A stretch of 64,000 nt of DNA from Myrica gale (GCA_963930655.1 OZ005620.1:2495001-2559000), one strand, 5' to 3'; numbered from the stretch's first letter, positions 49,563 through 60,988 are shown. Numbers and translations are program-made. Notes: generated by a model from the sequence alone, not told the origin.

Positions 49563-51887
49563 ATGGCCGTTCTGAAGTGTTATGGGTTTACTGAAAAATG
49601 GAGACAATGGATTTTTCAGTGTGTCGACGGTGTCATTCTCGCTTCTTTTGAACGGAGTTCCGTTTGGGTTTTTCAAGCCTAGACGTGGCCTTAGGCAGGG
49701 GACCCTCTCTCTCCTTTCCTTTTTGTGTTGGTAACGGAGGTCCTTACACGTTTGATTCGAAGAGAAGAAGTTTGTGGCAAAATTCATGGAGTGAAGATTG
49801 CTCGATCAGCACCTCCTATCTCTAATTTACTTTTCGCTGATGATGTTATGCTCTTCTTTAGAGCTAATGCCGATGAAGTGAGGAGCTTGAAAAAGTGCTT
49901 GGCTGGGCAGGTTATCAACATCAATAAATCTTTTATCCATTTTAGTCAGAATATGGGCCAAGACCAAAGGAATTACATCTCTCGTATCCTATGCTTGCAG
50001 CCTGCTCGAGAGGCAGGTAATTATCTTGGTTTGCCGCTGTGTATTCCCCGCTCAAAGAGGCAAGCCTGCAAGGATATTCAGAAGAAGGTGGTGAATCGTG
50101 TGGCATGGTGGAAGGCAAGGTCTCTATCGCAAGCAGGGCAGACAGTTTTAATTCAATCGGTAGCGACTGCAATTCCCTCCTACTATATGTCCGTGTATAT
50201 GTTACCAAAAACTATCTCGAGAGATATTGATAGGCGTTAAAAACTTCTGGTGGAGTTTTGATGGGGCGAGTCGTCGTTTCCATCCTAAAGCTTGGGAACA
50301 AATTTGCAAACCGAAGCAATGGGGTGGGCTTAGTTTGCGAAGGATGGAGGATTTAAACCGTGCCCTTGTTGCGAAGCTGGGATGGGAAATGATCAAGCAG
50401 AAGGAGAGCCTATGGGTTAAGGCTCTTGCCGCAAAATATTGCAGGGGTCCTAATCTTTTGTCGGCCAAGGCATCCAGCGGTGCTTCCTGGGTTTGGCAAA
50501 GCTTATTGCATGTGAAGGATTTAATCGAAGCAGGTTTTTGTTGGGGGGTTAGAAGTGGGGCTGAGCTTAATATCTGGTGCGATCCGTGGGTACCGGAGCT
50601 ACCAGATTTTATTCCGAGGCTGAAATGGGGGAACGTTGGTGGATAGAAATATTAACAAAGTTCAAGATCTCATCTCTGAGGCAAGCAGGAGCTGGAAGGA
50701 ATTGGATGCCTCTGCCTCTGCTATTCTTAGCATTCCTCTTCCTCAAGTTCGGTAAGCTGATGTTCCCCGATGGACCCATAATCCACAAGGTATGTTAACG
50801 GTAAAGTCTGCTTATTTGTTTGATCAAAAATATTTTCGGATCCTGGGGACTTGTCTTTTACTAAGTGGAAGAGGATTTGACACTTAAAGATGCAACATAG
50901 GTTGAGATTGTTATGTTGGAGGCTTGCTGCTAATGCTCTCCCCCTCCACGGAAGGATGGGGCCTCCCTCCCAGCCGCATGATTTGGAGACTATGGGTTGT
51001 CCTCTCTGTCTCGCTCATGAGGAAACCAGAGAGCATCTTTTCTTAGGCTGCCAGTTTAGTATTACCCTCTAGAGAACCGGACCCTGGCCATCTGATACCA
51101 CTGAGTTTGCAACTCAGCCGTTTCATCTTTGGTTAAAATTCTTGCTAGACCCGGGCTCACTACCTGTCAACCAGCAAGATGACTGGGCAAATATGATGCT
51201 GGCGGCTGCTATTACTTTGGATGCCATTTGGTCTGTTAGAAATAAACTTGTCCACGAGGGCCATTGTCAAGACATTATGGAGGTGATTTGTTCCATCAGG
51301 AGAAGATATGAGGCGCATAAGGGAGATTGGGAGCAATCTGTTGAAGTCCCTTTGGTTACTTGGAAGCCGCCCTTGGAAGGTGAGTTGAAACTTAATTTTG
51401 ATGTCTCTGTACATTTTCACACGCTGTGTGCAGCGGCAGTCTGCAGGAATTCTTGCAGGGACATTTTGAAGATTCTTATCTGTAGGAGGACTGGTACCGT
51501 GCCATTGAAAGGGGAAGCCTTTGCTGCTAGACTTGCGTGTTCTTTGGCTGAGGAGTTTCAAGGGGGAAATATAACCATAGAGGGTGATTCGCTTGAGTTA
51601 GTTAACCAAGTGACTCATTTGGATAGACCTCCGGACTGGTTGATTGAAGGAGAAGTGAAAACTATCAGGAAGCTGCTAAAGGAGCATGATCAGTGGAAGA
51701 TTATCTGGACGCCGAGAGAAGGGAACTCCTTGGCGCATAACTTAGCTAAATGGGGGATGACCCATGGTTCTGTAGGGGATTTTCGTATGGGGGATATCCC
51801 TTCTGAGATTGTTAGCTGTGACGATTCTGCTATTGTTAGCAAGTTTCTTGCTAATGATTGTTTTTATGTTGTTTAGAAAAAAAAAGG
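49521..51887 (+). mobile_element. 5'-truncated, degenerate L1-type LINE
   Basis: Plant L1 LINE remnant starting within the reverse transcriptase. In order: RT core remnants WHFLMAVLKCYGFTEKWRQW and LLFADDVMLFF (the [YF]ADD box), RT thumb to about 50240, connection region GVKNFWWSFDGASRRFHPKA (50230-50640), a zinc-binding domain CPLCLAHEETREHLFLGC (50890-51060), and an RNase H domain with catalytic LNFDVSV, GEAFAARLACS and IEGDSLELV (51360-51620). It ends with a short A run (51877-51885). Frames are broken at about 49700, 50227, 50646 and 51070. No target duplication was found. It lies immediately downstream of EF-G in the same orientation. Confidence 0.9.
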
Positions 51888-52940
51888 AAACCAAGGCTGT
51901 TGGCAACATCTAATTCCGTAGGTATGCATAGGTCTGTAGCAATTAAGAAAAATTGTCGCAAATTTGTCTCTCTACTTGTGGACACAATTGTCATTCCCAA
52001 GTAAAATGTATCAACATTGTAGCGAGACTTTTCAGTGGGAACTACAATAGAGGTTCTTAACTTCACAAGTACGAAGGGTTGAAAATATGTTGTCCTGCTT
52101 ACCCCCAAAAAGAAAAAGCAACAGAGGCAGAGAGATGGAACATGTTAAAAGTAATAGGACGGCCACTTGTTGGTATTATTGTAAACACCCGCAAGGGGGT
52201 CTACACTCACTTCTCATCCCTAGGGAGAGAACAGACACCCGCAGCAAAATGGTCGGCTACTTTTTCTTCTTTTACTTTTCCCCCATTTCCCCCACAAGGG
52301 GTGTTACGATGCTGATTTCCAGAGGAACTTTGCACAGGGGACGACGCACAGCTCAAACACACCCCAAATCACTACAACGTAAGAATAATGGATCGACGAG
52401 GCCCCATATCATGCAGAAGACTTCCGCCTGCCGAACAAAGCGTCATGGCTCAAGCGCATTATACCTCAAAGACCTGGCGAGGAGAAATCAATGAAGTGCC
52501 TATACCATGAAGGCCTTAGCTTCAGCCAGCATTTGAGCCTTGCCTAGAAACTAGTTCAGCTGCCGAAACATATAATGCGCTTTTATGTCTCGTCACTACA
52601 AAAGAAAGGGTTATGCTCATTCAGGTAGCATCCCCCCCCCCCCGACTGCAGGCTTTGTCCTGCCCGTCCATTAAAAAAAAAGAAGGTAATATCCATATGT
52701 ACAGCCAACGGGAACGAGAACATGCCCCCAAAGAACGTGTAGCATGCGTGTCCAAGAGTAACAGAGAGGAGAGAGAGAGAGAGCTTAAAAGACCCCCCCA
52801 ACTAAACAATTAGATAGCGAGAAACAACTCAAAAATGTTCCAACTTAAATAGTCTCTTAATGAACTAGTCCACTCAATTCACACAGCACATTTGGAATGA
52901 TGCCATAGCTTTTCCACATATATCTTCACCTCATATTCAT
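51888..52940. other. Intergenic DNA between LINE and HOP 3' end
   Basis: Contains a poly-C tract (52630-52643), an A-run and a GA microsatellite (52768-52782). The plus-strand frame 52087-52494 is open for 135 codons but has no recognisable domain and is probably chance. The right end should hold the HOP 3' untranslated region. Confidence 0.45.
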
Positions 52941-55900
52941 CTATTTCATTTGAACAATTCCTGCACTCACCAGCTTCTGGATCTTGCTCATCACCATCGG
53001 GTTCTTCGTGTGTTCCTGAGCAGACTTGGGATTTTCCTGGAAATCTATTAAAACCTGGATAATTCGAATTTCATTAGTCAATCTATCTAGCTTAGAAATC
53101 CGTAAAAAATACATATTCATTCTCAAGGAGGCAATTTCAAAATCCGCGTGCCTGTCTCATAATGGGGTCTTGGAGGATGTTCTGAATTTCAGGGTCCTGC
53201 ATTCCCTTGGCCTGAGACATGGAAAGTAACATGAAACCCAATTCCAAGATGGACCATTAGTCAACGGAACAACAAGAGTTTTGTTTGAATAGGTCCATAC
53301 CTGTCTCTCCTTCAATTCCTCGGGGCTCAAATCCCCACGACTAGCCTTGTTAATTTGTCCAACGCATCTGCAAAGGATTTTGAAACGCCAGTTAAACAAG
53401 GCTTTAGACTATCATCCATCTGGGGACGGGGACACAAAAAGTCAATTAAGAGCCAAGTTTCATATATATACCAATGGACCATACCTTCTCACACCATCAA
53501 CCAATTCCTGGTTGTTAGGATCATGTTTTAGCCCCTCCTGATACGTTTCCAAAGCTTTCTCATATTCTTTCATGAAAAACTGGACGGCACCTTTTCTATT
53601 GTAACCCTTGGAAAAGGTTGGGTCGAGCTCAATACACTTCTCTGCATCCTTCAACCCCTCAGGCAAAGCCCCAAGTTTTGTGTAGCATGCAGCTCTATTA
53701 CTATACGTCTGCAAAGCAAAAGGCGTTTCAACAGGAGATCCATGGCATTTCCTCCTGGGCGGAGGATAGAACAGAATCCGTAGTTGTAACTAAGCATAGT
53801 TAAGAGGATTTTTACCCTAGGATCGTTAGAGTTCCTTCTTAAGGATTCTGTGTAATGCTTCACAGCCTCCGGATACTTTTGCTGCTTGAAAAACTCATTG
53901 CCTACAAGTTGACAGTTGCAGTCAAGCACAAGATACAAGTGAAGGATTGTAAATAAAATCCAGTGGACAAATTAATTCCAGCCCCAACACCTTTTTATCT
54001 TAGAAACAACAGAAAGCTCAAATGGAATAGGTTCTGTTAAAAATAAGGGCAAGAATGGAATCAAAACAATTATGAGGGCTACCATTCAAGGCAAGTCTGT
54101 GGTTGCAACTCCCATGAGAATGAATATAAAAGAACAAGAAGTTAATAGGAATTAACTCAAATCAATAACACTGAAAACGAAAAAAAAAAGTTTGTAAGAA
54201 TGAGATCATATCCAGAGAAAGAATCCACAAATTATACAAATAACAAAATAGGTTAACTATTCTACAAGGTAATATACCTTTCTCACGTTCCTCATCAGCT
54301 AATTTGGGATCGAAGTACTCTTGTTGCTCCAGTTCCTTCTTCGCTTTTTCAGCATCATTTAGTTTCTTCAATGTTTCTGGGTTGCGGTGCTCTGTAAGAG
54401 CTTTCTGGAAAGCCTCAATAGCAGGTTCATAGTCATTTGCGCGTTTTGCCATTTTCATCAGGGCAGTTCCCTTCCTAGTTAAAGCTTTTGCAATCATCTT
54501 ATAGTCTGATCTAAGCTCTCTTCCCCTTTCAATGGCCTTGTCACAATCTTTAATACATTCCTCATACTGGAATTGCAACAATAATAGGGATAAGTGTGCA
54601 GGTAAAAAGAAATTACAGCCAAAATCAAAAAAATTAATATGGCCCAGCAAAACAGCACATATGTTTGCTGTGTAAGTGTCACGCTAAAGCAGAAAGGAAG
54701 TTGACTAAGCAGACATGTTTTAGAACCAACGTGTATGTCAAATAGGAAAGACACAAGTGGCGGCAACATCCAGTGCTATTTTAGATGCTGACTTTTAAGG
54801 TGCCTAAGGCATGGCATACAGATTGACAGAAGAACATGTTTGATGCAAAAACATATACAGAAGAATGAGCGAACTCCTACTAATGCAACTCTATCTATTG
54901 GCTAAAGCATAGGTCTGTGAAGCCAACTGTACCCAAACTTTGAAGCCAACTCAAAAGTAAGATTGTTCACACTACGGTGAATGAAGAATCTGTGGCAATA
55001 CATAACAATCCTCTTCTATTGGTACCTGAACTCTATCAAGTTGAAGCAGTGACTCCGATGAGAAGCAAAAATCAAACTACGCTGAGATGAAAACAATATA
55101 ATGCACACAGCAAATCACAAAGAGCCCCAACGTCCACATCCACATGAACCCCCCAACTCATTGAACTAGAAATCCAGCCAAATAGTATGTTAGCAGTTAC
55201 ATGTAGTAAATTTCAGCTTTTACGGCTCCTTACCTCTTTCCATCCTCCAATGAATTGTTAAAGGCTACACACAATGTGACTTGATAATATCAGCGCATGA
55301 GATGTACAGAACAGAGCGAGCCAGTAAGGCATCCATGCTCAAGGTTAAACAAAATAGTCTCAGGGAGAGTAAGTGACCATGGTAGACCCAACCACTTAGC
55401 TACCACGCAAGCTATCCATAAAAGCTAAAGTTTGGCATGTCAAGAAAAGCATATGGTAACAAAGATCCATCACCAAGAAAAGAATCACATAGTTATCATT
55501 GATATATTTTCTCATAAAACTCAGTTAGCACTAGTGAATAGCTAAACTAAAATCTTCCCATCCGGCCGCATTTCTAATGAATCTCAGAAGTCTAAAAAGC
55601 AAAAAAGACTCAAATATAAACAACAGTGGAAATAGAAAGCAGAAAAGGATGATAATTGAAAAAGGTTGTCAAACGAAACCCTTAAAAATTAGCCCCCAGG
55701 AAGCGCCATTGTACATCAGACCTATCTTGCCTTGAATGTCTAAAATACACACCACGCATCTTTCTTTTTGAGCTTGTTTGACACAGACTTAGGAGCTAAT
55801 TTGACTGCCACACAGACAACGGCTGTTCAATATTTCGACATATATCGATCCGTTATTGGTGGCATAATGAAGTTGTGGTTTTTTACAGAAATTCCTCGAA

Positions 55901-56923
55901 AGGACTACCCTTCACAATAAACATTTAGTTACCCAGTCATGCACAACAACGAGTACGTAAATAAGAATAGGAACAGCTAAAATCATAAGCGCATCAGTCA
56001 AGCAAGAAATCTATAAACCAGATTTCTCATACCTGACCCATCTCCAGATAAGTAGCAGCCCGATTCGTGGTGTAGGAAATGTCCTCGTCGTCCAACTCCA
56101 TTGCCTTCGTATAATAGGCAATTGCCGTATCAAAATCCTTCTTCTTATAAGCCGCATTGCCCAGATCCTTTTCCTTCTGCGCCTGCGCCTTCCTCTCCTT
56201 GGCCTCCTTCTCCTCGGGCAGTTCCATCGGCTCCGGTTCCGGCTCCTTCGCCGGCTCGGCCTCGGCGGGTCTCTTCCTCTCCGGGGGCGGCGGCTGCGAT
56301 GGCGAAGACTCCGGCATCTCAGTGTCCTCCTGGTTCGGTGTTCGGAACTTTATGTTAAGCAAAACTCCAAGCGCTTGCATAACTCTTTGGTCCTTGAGAT
56401 AGAGGTTGAGATTGCTAGGGTTTTTCTGGAGCTCCTGCATCATTTTCACGAAATCTGGTTGCTGAAGGTAGGCCCTGGTATCTGGATCAGCGGTAAGCTT
56501 GGCCCACATCTCGGGCCCCGAGAACGCATCCCCGAAGGGGTTCATCGGCGACGGCGCAGCTCGGGACCGGGACGCCGCGGACTGGGCATCGGCTAAGCCC
56601 GATTTGAGGGCCTCGTTGTTGGGGTCGTACTCGAGGCCCTTATTGTAAGCGGCAATGGCGTCCTCGTTTTGGCCCAATCCGAGGTGAGCGGCGCCTAGTC
56701 GGCTGTAGCCTTTGGACCAGTCGGGCTTGAGCTCCACGGTTTTCTTGGCGTCAGCCAAGGCCTCGGAGTACTGGTGGAGAGAGGCAAGGGCGGCGGATCG
56801 GTTCGAGTAGAGCACGTGGTTGGTTGGGGCAAGCGCGATGGCCTCAGAGAAATGGCTCACTGCGCTGGAGAAGTCGGCGGCTGAGAACGCCGCGTTGCCC
56901 TTGGCTTTAGCTTCTTCCGCCAT
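52941..56923 (-). CDS. HOP/STI1 Hsp70-Hsp90 organising co-chaperone (7 exons, 576 aa)
   Basis: Cytosolic adaptor that links Hsp70 and Hsp90 and hands clients between them. Exons: 56923-56033, 54566-54278, 53901-53816, 53708-53485, 53367-53301, 53211-53152, 53054-52941, and phases close throughout. Domains: TPR1 (residues 4-110) with the carboxylate-clamp residues Lys6, Asn10, Asn41, Lys71 and Arg75; STI1/DP1 (about 135-190); Pro- and Glu-rich linker with KRPAEAEPAKEPEPEPMELP (216-240); TPR2A (from QKEKDLGNAAYKKKDFDTAI, about 250-365); TPR2B (GNEFFKQQKYPEAVKHY, about 390-495); DP2 at the C-terminus (MQDPEIQNILQDPIMRQV then FQENPKSAQEHTKNP), ending AGIVQMK. Length is typical. Intron 6 uses a GC donor (CAG/GCACGC). 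A perfect heat-shock element lies upstream. Confidence 0.95.
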
Positions 56924-56987
56924 GTTACAAATCCCCAGGAATCAGTAGAAGGCCAAACGCAAAAGGCGTGGGGGATTTAAGGGGGTG

Positions 56988-57134
56988 TTCTTGAATGGGA
57001 ATAAAGCGGTGCGTGCCGATTGCAGGGGATTTCGGATGAAACCGAAGGGTTGGTTCGAGCTATAGAAGTGCGGAAGGGACGAGAGAGTTCTGGCGAGTGG
57101 GCGCGCTGTTGTTGGGGGGTGTTCTGGAATGTTC
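56988..57134 (-). promoter_or_regulatory. Heat-shock elements of the HOP promoter
   Basis: 57122-57134 reads TTCTGGAATGTTC, a perfect three-unit heat-shock element (TTCnnGAAnnTTC), about 200 bases upstream of the HOP start codon. A second two-unit match TTCTTGAA is at 56988-56995, about 65 bases upstream. Heat-shock factors bind such arrays, and HOP genes are known to be heat-induced in plants. Confidence 0.75.
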
Positions 57135-58033
57135 GTTTCGTGTGTGATGTGTTGCGAGGGGGGTTGTTTGGGAACAGGAGATTAACGTCTCTCTTAGTGG
57201 ATTAACACTCAACTACGACTTCAGTATGTCCTGTTGCGTCGTCTCCTCTCTGTAATTTTCTCCGCTTTGATTTTTTTTTTCTGTGAAAGATTCTTTATTT
57301 TCAGTGATATACCAAACCAAAAATGGTACAAACTGGTTGCCTTTCTATTATAATTGTTTTGGACCCAGAAAATAGAGTGAAATGTAAACGTAGGCCGTAA
57401 CGTTCATAAAACGACGCGTTTTCAAGTATAAGATCAAACCATAGGCTCATTGTCTCTGTTAGAGCATCCCGTGGACTCCACGCGAGCTCTGCTCCATTTC
57501 TCAATTCTCAGTCTCAGTCTCAGTCTCAGTCTCTCTGTTTGTCTCTCGATTTTGGCGGTGAAAAACCACATATGGGTCTGCAGTTAAGGGAGTGTAATTG
57601 AGCTTGACCTCCTTTTCTTCAGCTACGGAAAACGTCTCTCTTGCTGTCTCTCTCGTGATAAGCTTTCATTTCAGTATTTACTTCCATGATCTGCCATATA
57701 TTATCTTCTATAAAATCTCGTGTGAGCTTAGGAAAAAGGACAAAAAAATCCTCTAAACATTTATACATCTCAATTTCAGCTTTATCGACTTGCATTATTA
57801 GAAAAGAATCCAAATTGTGCCTTGTGCTGTGACTTCTTGACCCGCGATTTGCCCTTAGAAATCATTTAGGGATCTCAGAATCTAAAGCAACTCCAGCCCT
57901 TCGTCGCCCAGCTCGCCCAACTAAGCTTCTTCCCCAAGTTTGTCCTTCTGCCTAGGAGAAAGAGTGCTTAAACAACAAAAAAAGAAACCCATGTCGTATT
58001 ACTAGTTTAAACATAATCTCCTAAATATCTTTG
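57135..58033. other. Distal HOP upstream region, no other gene
   Basis: No coding sequence is recognised. Contains a (CAGTCT)n run near 57509-57533 and a (CT)n region around 57637-57655. Confidence 0.45.
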
Positions 58034-58532
58034 TGTTAGAGTCTCCCATTGATTAGAGACCATTTAATCTTGTGTTTCATATACCTGTTGGGCCACCTCT
58101 TCTCATTGCCAATTGATTTTGGGATGAAACTTGACATGATATTGGAGCCAACTATTTCTGAGCTTGACCCACTTATTTGTGTTATTCATTTGTTGTCCAC
58201 GTGCATGGACCATGTTCATTCGATCTACACATGAGGATGAGTGTTAGAGTCTCATATTGATTAGAGACCATTTAATCTTGTGTTTCATATATCTGTTGGG
58301 CCACCTCTTCCCATTGCCAATTGATTTTAGGATGAAACTTGATTTGGTATTAGAGCAAAATATTTCTTGGCTTGGTCCACTTGCTTGTGTTCCTCAGTAT
58401 TTGTCCATGTGCATGAACCATGTTCATTCGACCTGCACGTGAGGGGGAGTGTTAGAGTCCAACATTGATTAAAGATCATTTAATCAAGAAGCACAATATT
58501 AAATGGTTCATAATCAATGTGGGACTCTAACA
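58034..58532 (+). mobile_element. Tandem TRIM-type miniature LTR element ending in a palindrome
   Basis: Copies begin TGTTAGAGTC at 58034, 58242 and 58450, an exact 208-bp period. Each full unit has a short LTR of about 100 bp starting TGTTAGAGTCTC. A primer-site-like TTTGGTATTAGAGC (second copy) or TGATATTGGAGCC (first copy) follows, then about 110 bp of interior. A purine tract GAGGGGGAG (before the third copy) or GAGGATGAG (before the second) comes last. The third LTR stops after about 35 bases and turns into an inverted copy, giving the palindrome 58450-58532 (TGTTAGAGTC ... GACTCTAACA). No protein is encoded. Confidence 0.8.
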
Positions 58533-58987
58533 CTGACTATGTACGTTTTTACCGTTTTGCAATGCAATGAGGGTGTCTGATGAAATGCCTCAAAAAAGGA
58601 TGTTGTGTCGTGGAACAAGATAATTGGGGCATTTTCAGTCAATTCCTGTAATGTGCAGGCGCTTGATTTTTTTCAAAAACCTGAATTTGAGGTCTAGGTT
58701 TAGGCCGAACTTACTTAATGTTGTGATTACGTCGCCAGTTTGTGCCGGCCTGCAAGATGCAGTCACGGTGAGTTGAATTCATTGCTATGTTGTGAAAGTT
58801 GGTATGGATCTTCATGTCACTATTGGAAATGCTTTGGTTGATGCGTATGGAAAATATGAGAATGTGAGTTTAAAATCAGGCTATTCAACTGAGGCATCCT
58901 GTATGTTTTAGAATCACTGAGTTTATTTTCCGAAATGAGTCTTAAAGGCAGGATGCATGATATTTTTTCCTTTGAGGGTGTCATATC

Positions 58988-59350
58988 TGTTGGAAAAAGC
59001 GTCACGAAAATTCAAAGAAAAGGAACACCAGATTTACGTGGTTCGGCCCCTATCCGGCCTACGTCCACCCCAGAGCAATTTTATTAAGAAAGCCTAAGAA
59101 AATTACTCTGCCCGCCCCAGTACAATAGTCACACCACCCTCTTTCTCTTCCTCTCTCTTTGCCCAATGCACACGATCTCACGTGCTCACGTACCTCTTCT
59201 CCTATAACATAAGCCTCTTATTTATAGGGAAAAATACAAAGAGAAAACCCTAAGAGAATCCTAGATAAACTAGAAGTAGGGAGCAAGTAGACTTCCACAA
59301 TAAGTCTACTTCTATTCTAAGTCTATCTCTTATGGGTGTGGACCCCAACA
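58988..59350 (-). repeat. LTR of the copia element (3' in element orientation)
   Basis: 363 bp, near-identical to 60462-60823. It contains a TATA-like CTATAAATAAGAGG on the minus strand near 59214-59227. Confidence 0.93.
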
Positions 59351-59663
59351 AATCTCCCCCTCCATAACCATAAGAGAAGAATTTGTTCCTGACATCTTTC
59401 GGCTGAGTGTTACCCGGGTTTTCAACAGTAGAAACTTCCTGCAACTTGGTGTCTGTTGCTCCCCTTGCTCACCACCCCTTGCAACCTTATTCTACTGGCA
59501 CTCCAACCTCGTCCTTGTCACCAGACGACCACACTCTCATCCGAGTGTCCTGCACCCCCGCATAGGGTGCCCGCATCCCCTGCTTGTACAGCCGGACCCA
59601 TGAAGAACAGTAGCTCCCCCTGCTCTTGCATCTCCTCCAGCTGGTACCAAGCACCTTCGTTTT

Positions 59664-59873
59664 CTAGACGAAGTCAACAATCAACCGGCCTATAACCTTC
59701 CGGTTGATCTTTTTCCACTTTGCCTCGTCAATCCCCACCGGTTTCTTTCCCTTGTTCTCCAATGGATCATACATATCCTTTGCATAAAGGATATCCTCCA
59801 TCCGTGGCTTCCAGCTCATGTAGTTTGCAGCAGTCAACATCATCATACCGGTAATCATATTCTCCGCCATCAT
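59664..59873 (-). pseudogene. Truncated copia gag fragment (69 aa)
   Basis: The frame contains TAANYMSWKPRMEDILYAKD, matching the N-terminal gag (UBN2-like) region of Ty1/copia elements, where the pattern LTGxNYxxWKxRMEDLL is usual. It ends after GRLIVDFV, far short of a full gag, and no pol follows. Confidence 0.8.
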
Positions 59874-60035
59874 TCACACTGATCGAGGCCGAATTTCACA
59901 ATTCTGACTGCACCAATGGATCCGGGATGGCCTAAAACCTTAGGAACCGGTCTGACCTGCTCGAAAACCGGCCTAAAAGCCCCTGAACCGGCCAAAAAAC
60001 CACACTGAACAAATAAAAACCGGAATATTCTCTGA

Positions 60036-60178
60036 TGACGTGGCAAAGCTGACGTGGCATGCCGACCCTGATCCCCTGCTGACGTGGCAATGCTGACGTG
60101 GCACAACCGACTCAGATCTCCTGGGACCCACTGCTGACGTGGCGATGACGTGGATGCTGACGTCACAGGACACGTGGC
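60036..60178. promoter_or_regulatory. Cluster of eight ACGT-core bZIP-type motifs
   Basis: TGACGTGGC occurs at 60036, 60050, 60080, 60094 and 60135. TGACGTGGA lies at 60146, the palindrome TGACGTCA at 60158 and the G-box CACGTGGC at 60171. All are within 143 bp in the leader of the copia element, between primer site and gag. These match plant bZIP targets (G-box, C-box and unfolded-protein-response-type TGACGTGG). Function as an enhancer is inference. Confidence 0.6.
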
Positions 60179-60461
60179 AGGCTCTGTCGCTGGCGCGTGT
60201 GGCGCGTGGAGAGAGTGAAGCCCACTCGCCCTTCTCTGTTCGGCGCATGTGACGCGTGGCGGCGCCTTTTCTTCTTCCTGCGGCGCGTGGAGGCGCGTCC
60301 CGGCAATTCTGACGACGCGGTTTCGACCAACGGCTTCGTCTCGATCTCCTCTGCAGGCTGGTGCTCTCCAATCTCAGATCGGACCACTTTGAAAGTTTCG
60401 GACCTTCTCCGCTTCTCCCGAAAAACTACTCCGGCTCCTCGAACCAGGCTCCGATACCACT

Positions 60462-60823
60462 TGTTGGGAAAAGCGTCACGAAAATTCAAAGAAAGGAACA
60501 CCAGATTTACGTGGTTCGGCCCCTATCCGGCCTACGTCCACCCCAGAGCAATTTTATTAAGAAAGCCTAAGAAAATTACTCTGCCCGCCCCAGTACAATA
60601 GTCACACCACCCTCTTTCTCTTCCTCTCTCTTTGCCCAATGCACACGATCTCACGTGCTCACGTACCTCTTCTCCTATAACATAAGCCTCTTATTTATAG
60701 GGAAAAATATAAAGAGAAAACCCTAAGAGAATCCTAGATAAACTAGAAGTAGGGAGCAAGTAGACTTCCACAATAAGTCTACTTCTATTCTAAGTCTATC
60801 TCTTATGGGTGTGGACCCCAACA
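60462..60823 (-). repeat. LTR of the copia element (5' in element orientation)
   Basis: 362 bp. Bounded by the primer site inside and the ATATC duplication outside. Confidence 0.93.
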
Positions 60824-60988
60824 ATATCAGCTTGTGCAAATCTAGCCCCAATCAAGCAAGGCAAAGAGATCCATGGGTTATTAGTGAGAAATTCATTTCA
60901 TATCTAGCTCCTTGTTGCAGACTCCCTGTTAGACTTCTACACCAAATGTGGACGACTTGTTAGTGCAAGTAAGGTCTTTTACCAGATA

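Larger units (their letters stand above)
58988..60823 (-). mobile_element. Non-autonomous copia LTR element with gag remnant
   Basis: 1836 bp with the perfect 5-bp duplication ATATC (58983-58987 and 60824-60828). LTRs are 58988-59350 and 60462-60823, each from TGTTGG to CCAACA. They differ by very few bases and one A-run length. Minus-strand orientation follows from the primer site TGGTATCGGAGCC (complement of 60447-60459) and the purine tract GGAGGGGGAGATT (complement of 59351-59363). The 1.1-kb interior has a short gag-like frame and no protease, integrase or RT. Confidence 0.94.
58568..60988 (+). pseudogene. Pentatricopeptide repeat (PPR) pseudogene interrupted by a copia element
   Basis: PPR proteins bind organellar RNA. 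The left part (58568-58987) reads VSDEMPQKDVVSWNKIIGAF, then RPNLLNVVITSPVCAGLQDA, then VVKVGMDLHVTIGNALVDAY, with stops and frame changes. Internal repeats are missing. After the element, 60824-60988 continues ACANLAPIKQGKEIHGLLVR then DFYTKCGRLVSASKVFYQI. Joining the two across one copy of the ATATC duplication gives VISACANL in a single frame, which confirms the insertion point. Decay preceded or accompanied the insertion, since both sides have internal stops. Confidence 0.85.

Noticed and set aside
52087-52494. 135-codon plus-strand frame downstream of the LINE
   Set aside because: No recognisable domain, biased composition, and next to low-complexity tracts. Not enough to call a gene.
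58034-58449. CRISPR-like direct repeats
   Set aside because: Only three copies, 208-bp period, with LTR, primer-site and purine-tract structure of a TRIM element in a plant genome.
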